Below, piece after piece: positions 1 to 12,269 of a stretch of 64,000 bases of DNA. Below the pieces are notes generated by a model. It was given only the letters and a program-made list of their open reading frames with translations, ran no database searches and had not been told where the DNA came from. This DNA comes from Magnolia sinica (lineage: Eukaryota; Streptophyta; Magnoliopsida; Magnoliales; Magnoliaceae): positions 69,098,501 to 69,162,500 of the forward strand of contig NC_080588.1 of the NCBI RefSeq assembly GCF_029962835.1. Direction: 5' to 3'. Position numbers and translations under genes: made by a program. The number at the start of each line of letters is the position of its first letter. Within the stretch, counting starts at the first letter, position 1.

Positions 1-436
1 TTTTTTTTTTAAAAAAATTTGATTTCTTACGGATTTTCATAGACGGGGCCCACATCCGCAAAATCCACTCCAGCCATGGGTCCCTATGGCTTGATACAAG
101 CCCATAGAGTCCAATATCGGGCTATTTTTGATATGCAGGAGCCTTAGGGAGTAAACCGAAGGTAGGAACACTGTTTCCTATGGTACGGCCCGCCAGAAAA
201 TGGGATCAACTTCATTTTTCGGCTCAACGCCTAAAATGAGTTGATGAACAATATGGACGGTTTGGATCTTACATATACATCAAAGTGGGGCCTGCATGAG
301 TGGCCCACCTCTCCCTACTCTCTTTTTTTTTTTTTAAACACAAAGGGGGTTGCTCGTCCAGCGTCCAGTGACGCTGGACGGCGTGAATGAACACATGTCT
401 TGTGGTGGGTCCCACATGGACGTGGCCCACCAAATA

Positions 437-516
<80 letters not shown>

Positions 517-1564
517 ATATATATATCATATTATATATATAATACATATTAAGTTATATATATTATATATATTATATAAAATATAACATATAAGTATATA
601 TATATACAAAAAAAAAGTGCATTGGGCCCATCCAAACAGTGGATGGTGTGGATCATCACCTGTGATAGAGTGGGCCACGCCGTCTGGTGTAGATGGACGG
701 GGTAGACGTAGCACATATTGGTGGGATCCACACCATTACAAAGAGAGAGAAAGAGAGAGATAAAGGGAGATATACGGTGAGATAGAGGAACCCCGCCACT
801 ATGGGCCCTCTTGATTAGATCACATACATCCAAATGGGTCCCACCAACAAGTGGGCCCTGAAATTCAAAATAATGACAAAGCACCCACCTTATCTTCCTT
901 CTTCTTGGTCTCTTAGACTCCAATGCCCCTCAGCTTCAACTTTGATGGAGGATGATGGACTCTTGATGGTGAGGATGAGAGATGGGAGGGTGTAGATGGA
1001 TGATGGAAGGTGGACCACACTTGAGAGGGAGAGGAGGCTTGGACGTTTGGGGCTTGGGGTTGCTTGGAGAGATATGAGAAAATGAGAGAGAAAATGAGAG
1101 GATGGGAGTGATATGAGGTGATGGAGTGATGGGTGTAATTAATGGGGCATGGGTTTGTTTGAAAAGTGAGTAAAGGAGGGATGGGTGAAGAGAGAGAGAG
1201 TTGACTTTGTGAAGAAAGAGGTATGGGTTGTTGTACTTGAGATAAGGTTGCATTTAATGATGATTGATGGGACTAATTGTGTAGAGATTCTCTCGAAATC
1301 CGCAACGCGCGGTGTTTCTTCAGAATAAACGCTGATCGGCATCTTCTTACCTGGGTATCGGTTCGGTGCGCAAGTCACGGCGTTGGAACCGCGGCGACGA
1401 CGCGGTCGCTATGATACAACTTTCGGATCAAGCCGACGTCGGTGCGCGGGACCTGGCCTAGGATCGTGCGCAAACACCGAATACGGTGCGAAGGTTGCCG
1501 GAATTTGACCGGAAGGACCGCGGAAGCTAACAGAATGGTACGGATTAGGACACGGGTCTTACAC
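1..1564 (-). mobile_element. LTR (probably gypsy) running off the left edge
   Basis: No credible coding region is seen here. The right boundary is sharp: read on the minus strand the stretch begins TGTAAGACCCG, a normal LTR start, exactly where the coiled-coil reading frame to its right is cut. About 1270-1564 is GC-rich; 900-1260 is purine-rich with long GAGAG and GGATGG tracts; 434-607 is an AT microsatellite. Large LTRs of Tekay/Del-type gypsy elements can have such a mosaic, but no coding part of this element lies in the window, so the lineage is a guess. The other terminus and the target-site duplication lie beyond the left edge. Confidence 0.4.
434..607. repeat. AT microsatellite
   Basis: Nearly pure alternating AT with a few interruptions. 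It produces a spurious Tyr-Ile repeat reading frame on the minus strand. Confidence 0.9.
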
Positions 1565-2100
1565 ATCGGCTGCAGGCTCTTCTGTCTGAGGCCGTAGGTC
1601 GACGCGAGGAGGCCGAGATCCGGGTCGGCGTCCTGACAGGCGAGGCGGCCCTTGCCCGGAAAGCTGCCGAAGACGCGAGGGCAGAGGTGGCTTCCACCAG
1701 AAGAGCCCTGGACGAAGCGAAGGCAGAGGTCGCTCAGGCACTGACTTTACTCTCCAAAGCTGAAGAAGAGAATCAGCAAGTTCTGGCAGTCCATGCTTCG
1801 TGCGCGGATGACTTAGCTCGGGCTAAGCTTGAGGCCGCGGAGCACATTCAGCAGGCCGTCGAGAAGACTAGGGAGGCCGAGAAGGCTAGGGACCAAGCCG
1901 TCCAAGCATTCCTCGAGTCGGCGGAGTTCGAGGATGAAAGGGACCGCTTGTTCCAAAGCGGATATCTGGAATGCGTCAAGGACATAAAGAAATCCTTCCC
2001 TGACCTTGACCTTTCAGAAATCGAGGGTGGAGCAGCCTCGGGATCCGAGAACCCGGACGCCACTGCTGAAGATACTGTTGGGGACGAGGCCGGTGCATGA
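1565..2100 (+). CDS. Antisense ORF of the Retand-type element (C-terminal coiled coil, partial)
   Basis: The frame is open from the junction at 1565 to a TGA at 2098-2100, about 178 codons, with no ATG, so the N-terminus is missing. It is rich in Ala, Glu, Lys and Arg with heptad-like spacing (for example LDEAKAEVAQALTLLSKAEE), indicating a long coiled coil. It ends in a conserved-looking acidic segment containing YLECVKDIKKSFPDLDLSEI. This resembles the C-terminal part of plant 'putative gypsy-type transposon' proteins and the antisense ORFs described downstream of pol in Tat-lineage elements. It is convergent with pol, whose stop is only 170 bp away. The function of these proteins is unknown. 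Codon use is GC-rich like the rest of the element. Confidence 0.6.
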
Positions 2101-2270
2101 GGACCGTTACCGGGGCCCTTGGACATATATTTTTTTTTTTTTGCTTTGATGTATTCGCTTGCTTTGTACATACATATGTTTTGATGAATGAAAGAGAAAT
2201 GCCTATCTTTACTTATTTGACTTGACTTTATCCTTTCTTAGTTCAGAGTCTTTAATCGTTGAATATAGAA

Positions 2271-3980
2271 CTAGGGATAGTAGACTTTGAGGTGTTCAGC
2301 GTTCCAAGGGTGAGGCAACGGCTGTCCGTTTAGGTCTTCCAGCTGATACGTTCCCGGTCTAATGGTACCCGAGACGATGTAGGGTCCTTCCCAATTGGGT
2401 CCCAGTGTACCCGACCCAAATTCCTTGGTGTTAGAAAACACTTTCCGAAGAACCATATCTCCCATTCGAAACCTTCTAATCCTAACTCGGGTATTGTAGA
2501 ACCGAGCCACTTGTCGCTGCCGCGCCTCCGTGCGCAGCCGTGCCACTTCTCTTTGTTCGTCCAGAAGGTCGAGTCCGAGTGCAAGGAGTTCTTCGTTTGC
2601 TTCTGCATTGAATGTGGTGATTCGAGCCGAAGGTAATCCGATTTCAACGGGAGTGACGGCTTCCGAGCCATAAGCTAGTGAAAACGGAGTCTCCCCTGTG
2701 GCTGTTCGAGCGGTGGTTCGGTAGGCCCAAAGAATTTTCGGGAGCTCTTCGGCCCATTCTCCTTTGGCCCGGCCAAGCTTGGTCCGAAGATGTTGCTTGA
2801 TAATCTTATTAACCGCTTCAACTTGTCCGTTGGTTTGAGGATGATGAGGCGAAGAGTAAACGTTTCTGATTCCGAGGTTGTCGCACATCCCGCGAAAGCT
2901 TCTATTATCAAATTGCCTTCCATTGTCTGTAACGATGGTACGGGGTACTCCGAATCGGCAGATAATGTTTTTCCATACAAATTCGGTGATCTTCTGCTCG
3001 GTTATTTTAGCTAATGGTTCTGCCTCGGCCCACTTCGTGAAATAGTCAACCGCTACCACAGCAAACTTGGTCTGACCTTTTCCCATAGGGAGCGGTCCTA
3101 TGATGTCGACGCCCCACTGTGCGAAAGGCCAGGGACCAGTCATCGGCGTTAGTGCTTCGGGCGCTTGCCTCGGAATTGCCGCGAACCGTTGGCATCTGTC
3201 GCATTTTTGAACGAGCTCGCGAGCGTCGTGTTGGATAGTGGGCCAGTAGTATCCCTGTCGTAGGACCTTGTAGGCGAGGGATCGCCCTCCAGAGTGGTTT
3301 CCGCAGATTCCTTCATGAATTTCCCGTAACACATAGTTTGCCTCGCTGGGTTTGAGGCACCGCAGCAACGGGGCATAGTAACCTTTCTTGTAGAGGGTTC
3401 CGTTGAATACGGTATAACGGGAGGCTCGAATCTTAATTCGTCGAGCCTCGGCACGATCCTCGGGCAACTTTCCTTCGTCAAGGTATTGGCGGATTGGATC
3501 AATCCAGGAAGGTTCCGAGTCGATTGTATTGACGGCCTCGCTAATTGGTTCATCTATGCTTGGCTTGTCAACGTATTCGACAGGAACGGACCTGGGTATC
3601 TCATCTTCATCGGCTGAGGCGAGCTTTGCTAACAAATCGGCTTTGCTGTTTTCCGTACGAGGGATCCGAGTGACACGACAGAGTTGAAATCCGTTGATAA
3701 GTTCCTTTGCTTTCTGCATGTATGCCCTTAACTGGTCTTTTCGTGTCTGGTATACACCGGTAACTTGGTTAACAACCAACTGAGAGTCGCTGAAAACACT
3801 TAGGTGCGTGACCTCCATGCTAGCGGCGAGTCGGAGGCCGAGTAACAACGCTTCATATTCCGCCGTATTGTTCGACGCTTGGAATCCAAGTCGTAAGGCA
3901 TACTGTATATAGGTATGATCGGGGGTTTCCAGCATAACCCCAGCCGCACTTCGAGTTGAAAGAACCGTCGACATACAGTT
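2271..3980 (-). pseudogene. Retand pol: archaeal-type RNase H and integrase
   Basis: The 5' part carries the second RNase H, with 'GFQASNNTAEYEALLLGLRL' matching the aRNH core. Next comes an integrase HHCC zinc finger (GNHSGGRS ... CDRCQRF), then a catalytic core with D in WGVDIIGPLP, D in VTDNGRQFD and E in NGQVEAVNK, and the usual C-terminal GPYIV...YQLEDLNGQ block ending in LKVYYP. This integrase is full length and shows no internal stop. The frame that joins it to the upstream RNase H is shifted near 3960-4040, so no functional polyprotein can be made. It would insert element cDNA into host chromosomes. Confidence 0.85.
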
Positions 3981-4758
3981 TCCACGGAATAGGGCAAGGG
4001 GGAGCGGTTGAGGTCGGAACTGCACCGTCCTTCGGTGGATCATTTACCGAAAGTTCGGTTGAAGACGTTCCCTCGGCGATAAAATCAGCTACGGCTTGCC
4101 CTTTGATTGCTGCCTTTGGTCGGTATTGAATATCAAACTCACTCAGCTCGATAGCCCATTTGGTGAGTCGGCCGGAAGCTTCTGGTTTTTGCAGTACCTG
4201 GCGGAGCGGAAGGTCGGTCATTACAATGATGGTGTGGGCATGGAAATACGGCCTAAGTCGCCGAGAGGAAGTTATTAAAGCCAAGGCCACTTTTTCCAAG
4301 CTTGGGTATCTCGTTTCTGCTAGCAATAACGCTTTGCTGACGTAATAAACCGGCAGTTGCTTTCCTTCGGATTCTCGTATCAAAGCCGAGCTAACCGCTG
4401 CCTCGGATACTGTAGGTAGAGGAGCAACGACTCCCCGGTTCGAGTTTTGATAAGAGAGGTGCAGAACCGAGATGTGATTTTAATTGCTGAATGCCGCTTC
4501 ACACTCTTCCGTCCAACCCATCGCTTGTCTTCCTTTCAATTGTTTGAAGAAAGGGAGACACTTATCCGTTGCTGTGGACAGATTAAGTGCTGCGACTCGT
4601 CCGGCCAACCTTTGGACGTCCTTAATGGTTTTGGGGGATTCCATATCAATCAAGCCTTTATCTTCTCGGGGTTTGCCTCTATTCCTCTCGTCGACCAAGA
4701 AACCGAGGAATTTACCTGAGCCTACTCCAAAAGCACATTTACTTGGATTTAGCTTCAT
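3960..4758 (-). pseudogene. Retand pol: RT thumb and gypsy-type RNase H, frameshifted
   Basis: Two overlapping frames cover the end of RT (MKLNPSKCAFGVGSGKFLGF, 4758 downward) and the first RNase H (KQLPVYYVSKALLLAETRY ... LRPYFHAHTIIVMTDLPL, about 4360-4180), followed by the linker LTKWAIELSEFDIQYRPKAA. The reading frame changes at about 4757, again at 4390-4480 and again near 3960-4040. The last change falls in the start of the archaeal-type RNase H (KLYVDGSFNS). Each domain is well conserved, so the frameshifts look fairly recent relative to the age of the domains. Confidence 0.8.
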
Positions 4759-7745
4759 CCGAACTTCCGTAGGATTAGAAACATTTCTTCCAAATTATTC
4801 ACATGATCTGCCGCGTATATATTGACGAGCATGTCGTCGATGTATACTTCCATGGTTCGGCCTATAAGCCGAGCAAAGATTTTGTTAACTAACCTTTGAT
4901 AAGTTGCGCTGGCATTCTTCAGACCAAATGGCATCACTCGGTAACAATAAAGGCCTTTGTCGGTGACAAAGGTCGTTTTTGATTTATCTGTTTGATGCAT
5001 TACAATTTGATTATATCCTGAATATGCATCCATGAAGCTAAGGAGCTCATGTCCGGCTGTACTATCTACTAGCTGGTCTATCCTCGGAAGCGGAAAGCTA
5101 TCCTTGGGGCAGGCTTTATTTAAGTCGGTATAGTCAATACAGACTCGCCACTTCCCGTTGGATTTCTTTACAAGCACGACATTCGCGACCCACTCTGGAT
5201 AGTGTATTTCTTCTATGAAATTAGCCTGGAGGAGTTTGTTGACTTCTTCTTCGATGATAGCGTATCGTTCAGGGCCGAGCGGTCGCCGCTTCTGTCGGAT
5301 CGGTCGATACGACGGATCGATGTTGAGTCGGTGAGTCACCACAGAGGGGTCGATCCCGGGCATATCTTCATGACCCCAGGCAAAGACGTCGGCGTACCTA
5401 CGGAGCAGGGCTATCAGCTTTTCTTTCAAAGGGGACTGCAGAGACGAGCCAATTCGTACCGTCTTGGATCCATCTGTCTCGACCAAGGGGACCGAGACAA
5501 GATCCTCGACCGGCTGTCCTCGTTCATAATTCTCGCCCCGAGGGTCCAACGATTCGATTGTTAATATGTTGGTCGGACTTTTGTCGGCGGCTCCTTTTAC
5601 GGCTACCATGTAACATCGCCTCGCATCCTGCTGGTCTCCTTTGACAATCCCGACTCCCGACTCGGTCGGGAATTTCATTGAAAGATGATACGTAGATACC
5701 ACGGCCTGGAGGAGACTCAATGAAGGTCGGCCGAGTATTGCGTTGTATACTGAGGGTTGATCGACGACTAGGAAGTCAACCATCATCGTCGTCTGACATG
5801 GGGCGCTGCCAGCAGTGAGTGGTAACGAGACAATCCCTTCAGGCAGGACCTGTCCTCCGGAAAAACCGATCAACGGGGTCCGAACTGGGCGCAGTGTGGA
5901 TCGTTCGATCCCCATTTTGTCGAACGCCTGGGTAAATAACACGTCTGCAGACGACCCCGTATCGACGAGTATCCGAAACACTTTTCGGTTAGCGATCGCC
6001 AAGGAGACGATCAACGCATCATCGTGGGGGTGATGGATACCTCGGGCGTCTTCCTCAGTGAACGATATGCAATATCTTTCTCTTTTCTTTTCCTTTGATG
6101 GCCGATCTATAATCATGAGCTCGGACTGAGGCTGACTAAGTTTTCGTGCGTGATTCCTTCGCGCGTTGTTTGAGTCGCCCCCACATTGTGGACCGCCGAT
6201 AATCGTCCGGATTTCTTCCATAGGCTGACTCTCGGTCGGGCGCGCCTCAGATGCCCCAGCTTTGACCATATGTTCTCTGAGTCGGCCGTCTTTTATGAGT
6301 CGTTCGATCTCTTCTTTTAAGTGACGGCAATCACTTGTGTTATGCCCGTGATCGCGGTGATAATGGCAGTACTTATCCTTGTCCCGCCGATTGGGATTAC
6401 TCCTGAGCTTACTGGGCCAGCTAACAAAGCCTTCGTTTTTTATTTCCATCAGTACCTCTTCCCGAGTCTTATTCAGGGGAGTATATGTGGAAAATTTTCG
6501 ATCCGGCCGTTTTCCTGACCTTCGCTCGTCACGCGCTTGATCCTCTTTGCGTTTCCTTCCTCCGGCCGAGTCGGCTTCTTTTTTGGTCGACTCTTTGGCC
6601 GAGGTTTTAGTTTCACGCAGGATTCGCGCTTCCTCGGCGTTGGCATATTTATCGGATCGTGCCATAAACTCCGCCAGAGTATCAGGCGGAGTTTTGTCTA
6701 GAGATGCCAGGAATGGCTTATCCCTAACTCCTTGCATGAGCGCATTGAGGGCCGTTTCTTCCGAATGTTTTCGAACTTGAAGGGATTCGAAATTAAAACG
6801 CTTGATGTAATCTTTCAATAGCTCTCCCTGCTTCTGAACTACGTTATTCAGATGTGCAGGGGGCTTCAATTTCTTCTTTCCGCCGATGAAGTTGGTGAGG
6901 AAGGCGTCGCTCAGCTCAACGAATGAACTGATGGACTTTGGTTTCAGCTGTTTGAACCACAGTCGAGCTACATCAGTCAACGTAAGAGAAAAGGCCCGAC
7001 ACATTACTGCATCCGAGGCATCGTGGAGTTCCATATAAGTTCTAAAGCACTCAATATGCTCGGTCGGGTCGGTCTTGCCGGTGAAAGGAGTGATTTGAGG
7101 TAATAGAAACCTTTCGGGCAATCGGGCCTTCAGTACCGAGTCCACAAAGGGGGACGCTTTCGCTTCGGACCCGGTTGAATATACATTCCGGCCGTGCTTT
7201 ATGTCCGCCATCTCTTTTGCCATCTCTTCCCGCACTTCTTTTTTGAAATTTTGAATGTCGGCTTTCCAAGGTTCGCTGCTTTCTGCCGTGCCTTCCATGG
7301 AAGGGCGTTTGCGCCTTCTTCGCTCTATTTCGTGCCGAAGATCAATCAGGGGGAGGGAGGCGTTGGCTGACTGCGCTGGAGATGGTTCTGATCCGCCTTG
7401 GGGTTGGCTCGGCCGGAAAGACTGCGGCGCGGAAGGTTGAGGATCAACCGCCGCCGTCGGTACGTGCGCTGTCTCCCCGTGAGGATGCGGGAGTGGCTGC
7501 ATTTGCTGCTGATACATTCGTTCCAGCATCTGCTTCATCATATTCATATCGGAGCGGATTTCTTGAACCTCCTTGTCCAACCGCCCATCGTCGCGACCCT
7601 GCTGATTGTTGCTTGTTCCGGTCGCCCCTCGTCGGCGGTTGTTAGGTGGGTTCTGGGCTGGGGGAACGGCGATTGGACCCGCTGGCCCTGTAATCGCGTT
7701 CTCATTCAAATCTTCTTCTGGGACCGTCCTTCTAGTCATCACCAT
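4755..7745 (-). pseudogene. Retand gag-protease-reverse transcriptase
   Basis: A single open frame of 996 codons starts at the ATG at 7745, the first ATG after the primer-binding site; the frame is open further upstream but without an ATG. In order: a Pro/Gln/Arg-rich N-terminus, the gag capsid domain (about residues 215-370, PFTGKTDPTEHIECFRTYME ... LWFKQLKPKSISSF), a zinc knuckle of the CxxH type (CHYHRDHGHNTSDC, about 460-475), an aspartic protease (ILVDTGSSADVLF, about 590-640), and RT with FMDAYSGYNQI, MPFGLKNASATYQ and the catalytic YIDDMLV. It ends prematurely at LRKFG by a frameshift; RT continues in another frame from 4758. The gag and protease regions look intact, so the element may have been active recently. 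Confidence 0.85.
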
Positions 7746-7792
7746 TGGAATCAGTATAGAGATACGAGATGGCTTTTTGTACGTTCCCACAG

Positions 7793-7801
7793 ACGGCGCC
7801 A
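7793..7801 (-). promoter_or_regulatory. Primer-binding site of the Retand element
   Basis: On the minus strand TGGCGCCGT follows the 5' LTR after a GTT spacer. It complements the last nine bases of plant tRNA-Asp (…ACGGCGCCA). The extended context TGGCGCCGTCTGTGGGAAC is typical of Tat-lineage elements. Confidence 0.75.
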
Positions 7802-7804
7802 AAC

Positions 7805-8346
7805 TGTTGATGCAAATGTCCGGTTCGTCCTCCTAGACCCTTGTATGCCTGCACAGAAAAAGGACAAAGGAGACCCTGGCTCGAGCAGGGGACCCTCCGA
7901 TGCCAAAATTAGGCCTGGACTCTGGGTCTAAATGTATTGAAAGGTTTTTAGACCGAATTTTTTCGTACCTCTCAAGGTGACCGGGGTCCTTCTTTTATAG
8001 CTACTGGGGCGTTCTGTCGCACAAGGATTCTCTTCCTGATACTGGGCGCGGGATCTTCTCCTGGGATCACGGAGATAGGATCGTGCCCATCTTGAGCCTT
8101 CATCCGATCCCGTGAGCTTCGGGGTCGGAGATCTTATCCCGAGATATCCGGGATGAGACTCGTCCTAGCGATGGTCGGTCTGGCAAGGTGGTCCGCCCGA
8201 TGCGTGCCCGCGACGCTGATGACTCGTACGAACCGACTCAACCTTTGTCTCGGTTTAGCGAATCATGCCTCGGTCTTGACACATCCTTCTGTGACCCGAG
8301 GCATTAAGTCCGAGTCTGCGGACTTGTATTTTTTTTATCCCCAACA
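7805..8346 (-). repeat. 5' LTR of the Retand element
   Basis: 542 bp with TGTTG ... CAACA ends. On the minus strand it begins TGTTGGGGATAAAAAAAATA and ends CATCAACA just before the primer-binding site. A TATAAAAG box on the minus strand (7992-7999) is a plausible promoter. No second copy is in the window. Confidence 0.8.
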
Positions 8347-11300
8347 AGTCCCATGATCAAATTACAAGCTATCATATTACATTAAGCAAATTGGGATTCT
8401 TGGGATGAATCCCATAATCAAATTACATTCTATCACATTTGGTTGTGTTTATATGCTAGGGACCTAACAAATAAATATCACAATGAGCCCTACAAAGGTT
8501 TCAATAATGGGTGTCATTATCAATATTGCCTCTTTATGTTGTGGTCCACTTGAACGTTAGACCTACCTCATTTTTTGGATCATATCCTAAACCTCATTTT
8601 TTGGATCATATCCTAAAGATCTAGAAATTTTGATGAAGGGTGTAGATAAAACCCATACATCACGGGTGGCCCCACAGAGCCCCTGGCTGCAATTGGCTTG
8701 CCACAATCTCATGTGCACCGATGGCAAGACGCTATCTTTGGCCAAACACAATCATAATTCTACGGCATGAATGCAAAGTTCTTTAGTGTCTCCCTTTTAT
8801 AAAACATATAATCATACTGCATGCTCACATTTTCTCTATCAACCCATGAGAAATAATCACCCCACACGCCCCATCTTGAGGCATCAAACACATACCCACC
8901 ACATGTGCTGCATGTGCGTCGGATCCTCAACGTTTATGGTTCCTTCCCATGGTGAATGTTACTCATCCAAAAATCCAGTCTGTCCATTTATAAGGTGGGC
9001 CACACAAACAAAGAATAGACGGTGAGGAAAATTATAACCAACGGTCTACATTTGATGTGCATCTTTTGCTCACAAGATGAAAGGGCCCGACTGATATGGG
9101 TCGAGCTTAGGCGTGTATTAAGACTCTCGGGTCATGTCTAGGCCTGATTTTGAAGCCCGATGGATAAATAGACCGGATCCAAACTAGAGCTTGCAATTTT
9201 TTCTATTGAACGATACGTCGAACATTATTTATGGGCGGGTTTGCCACATAAATCAAAAGGACCGACGTCTAAATGCAGAATCGAGACCACCTGATGAACG
9301 GTGTAGAGATTGCCATGTAGGCTATTGTGGGCCATCGTTATGTGGAGCTTGAAAATGGGCCGCCTGGGTTCATCATTCCTCATTAACCTAATGATTCATG
9401 GGACGTGAGATGCAAGTGATTAAAAGAAGTGTTGCATTGTAATCAACGGCGGAAAATGCGCTAGAAATGACCCTAGTTTCTTTAATATTTTACTGGCTTT
9501 TTTGGCCCTGGCTTGAGCTTTACGCTAGGGAGGTTCCATGTTGGATCCGAGGCCTCGGCGGGTGTCCCACGTGGGATGTCAAGCAAAACGCGTGGACCCA
9601 CTGCAAACCACCGGTCCGTTTAGGCCTACTTTCGATGCACCATGCCCAAAACTTTTCTTTTAAGATACAATCCTAACCATTCAAACCCTCATGTAAATAC
9701 ACCAAAGATCCACCACTTCAGCTTAAAAAACAAGGCGCTGGCTAGGATGTTCCCATTTCTTGTACACGGTCCATCCTACAGGGTCCCACCAAGACCAATG
9801 GTCAGAATCAATGAAACATGATTCCCGTTTGTCTCCAAACCAAAAAGCTGGGACGGGGTTTGCCAGTGACCCCAACACCAACCAGCTAGTTGGTGTCATA
9901 GGTCTGGCCCCGGAAAGTTTTGGACGGTAGCGTTCAATCCCAACTGTTTTCTGTGATGTGGTCCACCTGATATTTGTATCTGCCTCATTTTCCGGTTCAT
10001 GTCCTGCAATGAGTCTGAAAAATGGATGGAAAGCATGAATAAAACACATACATTACCATGGGACTCATAGAGCTTTGACATTTTTATTTTTTTTTGTTAG
10101 ATTGTTTGTACACCCACTGTGAGTTCATACTTCACTGTTAGCCACACCCGCTAGGGAGTCATACTAAGACCTCGGTGTTAAAACACATCTAGTTGGCTTG
10201 CACTGGGGCCATTAGCTTCCAACTGGAACTAGATCTGTACATCGAGCCGAGTCGAGTTGAGGTGAGTCAACCTTGGCTTGACTTGTATGTGCTCTTCCTG
10301 AACTTGAGCTCACCCTCAAACTAATTATTGAACTTTACTTGACTCATTCGTACTTCACTTGAGCGCTTACCATCCGAGCTCCCATCTCCCAAACCGACCT
10401 CCGTATCTTTCAATTTGTAAATCACATGTTCAAAATTTCAAATTAAAAATTTTCTATTTTCAAATAATTACATTTAAAAAAATAATAATTAAAAAGCCAG
10501 ATATAATACTTTTATGGGCATAAGAATGTCTCAACGGTGAGGGCAGGTACTAAAATGATCTCACAAAACTCATGAACAAGGTGAATTTCTCACAAACAAA
10601 GGCTTTCACGTGAAATCCGCGTCAGAAACGAGCTCAAACTTAAAAACGCAAAAGAAAAAAAAAAAAGAGAGAGAGAGACAGATGCGCATAGGTTACAGAG
10701 AGATGCGCATAGGTTACAGACTTACAGTGGCCGCTCCTAGTTGAAACGGTTTAGTTGAACAGTCCAATCTATTAATCTGAATTGTCCATTAAGTCCAGAA
10801 TACATTTTCACAGGCTATCATGAAAATGTTGCACTTATCAGTTGATTCAATCTCTCTTTGTTTGGGCCTTTTTTAAGATAACCATCATTTTTCCCATCCA
10901 TAGATGAGATGTTTACGATGCCTAACGGACGTAGTTATTTAAAATGATATGAAATTCATGATGCGTCCTAACAAATGGATGGATTATATTGCTGATTGGA
11001 CCTAATTTTGTCTAAATAGTCTTAACCGTTCATCTTAAAAGCCATTGATCAAACGGCTAATATTTGTTAGATCGGCATGATATTTGCGTGCTAGCCCAAA
11101 GAGCGATGGACCTAAAGACAAGTCAATTTTCAATTGATTAGGCTATGTATCCTTAATGCAACTAGGAAGACTATAACCTACCATGCTCGCAGGAGCTTTT
11201 TTCATATATAGAATAGGGACATATTAAAAACTATTTAATTAATATAGAATTTATATTTAATTTTTAAGAAAGTTTCCAAAAAAAAAAAAAAAAAACCCTA

Positions 11301-11587
11301 TCTATATAATTATCATTCCACTACCTTGCCGGGTGACAGGAAATGGGTGGGTGGCTTGAGTAGCCCTACATTGATGTTCATGTAAAACCCCACATCACCA
11401 GGTGTGCCACCCCATTTAAGCCAACAATTCAAAAATCAGCTCTACTTATGATTCAGGTGAACCACATGATTCAAAACAGTTTATAAGACAACGCTCATCC
11501 TCTACATTGTGTTTTATTAGCATGTCCAGCGTGAATCATGGATGAATATCACTTTTTTGGACACATGCCTAAATGTTTGTGTGAATT
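8347..11587. other. Intergenic repeat-rich DNA
   Basis: No gene is recognised. It holds degenerate copies of the dispersed 'ggtccacctgat ... ctcattttttgg ... aaaacacatacat' family (about 8530-8690 and 9740-10080), a perfect 26-bp tandem duplication (about 8556-8617), a 20-bp direct duplication (about 10680-10722) and a 'gagccgagtcgagtt' low-complexity segment (10240-10400) related to the hAT-like element at 33491. Confidence 0.6.
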
Positions 11588-12152
11588 TGTTGAGTGAAAG
11601 CGACTTTACATTAAATCTAACAAGAAATAGAGAATGAAAAATTCAAGCACACAGATAACACACAAGATTTTACGTGGAAAATCCTTACGAGAAAAAATCA
11701 CGGCACAAAGTGATGATCAGTCCACTATAATCAGAAAAAGGTTACAAGAGATGGAACAACTTACAAGTAGAAACCCTAGCTTTCCCACGAAAACCCTTGA
11801 GAATGAGTACTAGGCTTCAAAACCCACAAAACTCTGTTTTACTAGGTTCTTCAGACCCTAATCTCAATTAACGTACAAGATATTTATACACTCCTATACT
11901 AGATAAGGAAATAAAACACACACTTACACATTCTATCAGTCGAACTTAAAGAGACCTACAGTCGGACCTAGAGGGAACTTCGGTCGGACCAAACCGAACC
12001 GACTCACAAATCCTCAATCAAACCAAAAACGTGCAAAAGTGGACAGCGAGCAATCCAATAATTCACTCCTGATTCGGTCGAACTGACCAGGACATGATCG
12101 GTCGAACCGAGACAGGACTTTACTGCACTAGATTAAAAGCACTTGATCAACG
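11588..12152 (-). repeat. 3' LTR of the copia element
   Basis: About 565 bp, starting TGTTGAGTG on the plus strand; the terminal CA at the other end has mutated (tcaacg). It shares long blocks with 16930-17468, for example 'aagagatggaacaacttaca' and 'aaaacgtgcaaaagtgga'. Confidence 0.8.
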
Positions 12153-12269
12153 ATCTCCAGCGTGGCTTTAATCCTCCATCTCCATCACTCCAAACTGCTA
12201 CCACCATCTCTAATAATCTTCAATATAACATCATCATCGCTTCTCGTGCACACTCTGTCTTCATTTCTT

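Larger units (their letters stand above)
1565..8346 (-). mobile_element. Ty3/gypsy Tat/Retand-type retrotransposon, 3' end missing
   Basis: The element reads right to left: 5' LTR (7805-8346), primer-binding site (7793-7801), gag-protease-RT (7745-4755), gypsy RNase H, archaeal-type RNase H and integrase (to 2271), then an antisense ORF (1565-2100, plus strand). A second RNase H between RT/RNase H and integrase, and extra ORFs downstream of pol, are known hallmarks of the Tat clade (Retand, Ogre, Grande). The 3' LTR and polypurine tract are absent because the element is cut at 1564/1565 by another LTR. At least three frameshifts in pol make it non-functional. The 5 bp beyond the 5' LTR are agtcc; the matching copy lies off the window. 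Confidence 0.85.

Noticed and set aside
269-547. Minus-strand frame made of Tyr-Ile repeats
   Set aside because: It is a direct product of the AT microsatellite.
549-1378. Several minus-strand frames of 79-124 codons
   Set aside because: Low-complexity Pro/Ser/His-rich translations of the CT-rich LTR, with no domain and mutual overlap.
1687-1689. Start of the antisense ORF at 1687
   Set aside because: The codon is GTG and the coiled coil is open well upstream, so this is not a real start.
7398-7931. Plus-strand 177-codon frame
   Set aside because: Shadow of gag on the opposite strand plus the LTR, with no domain.
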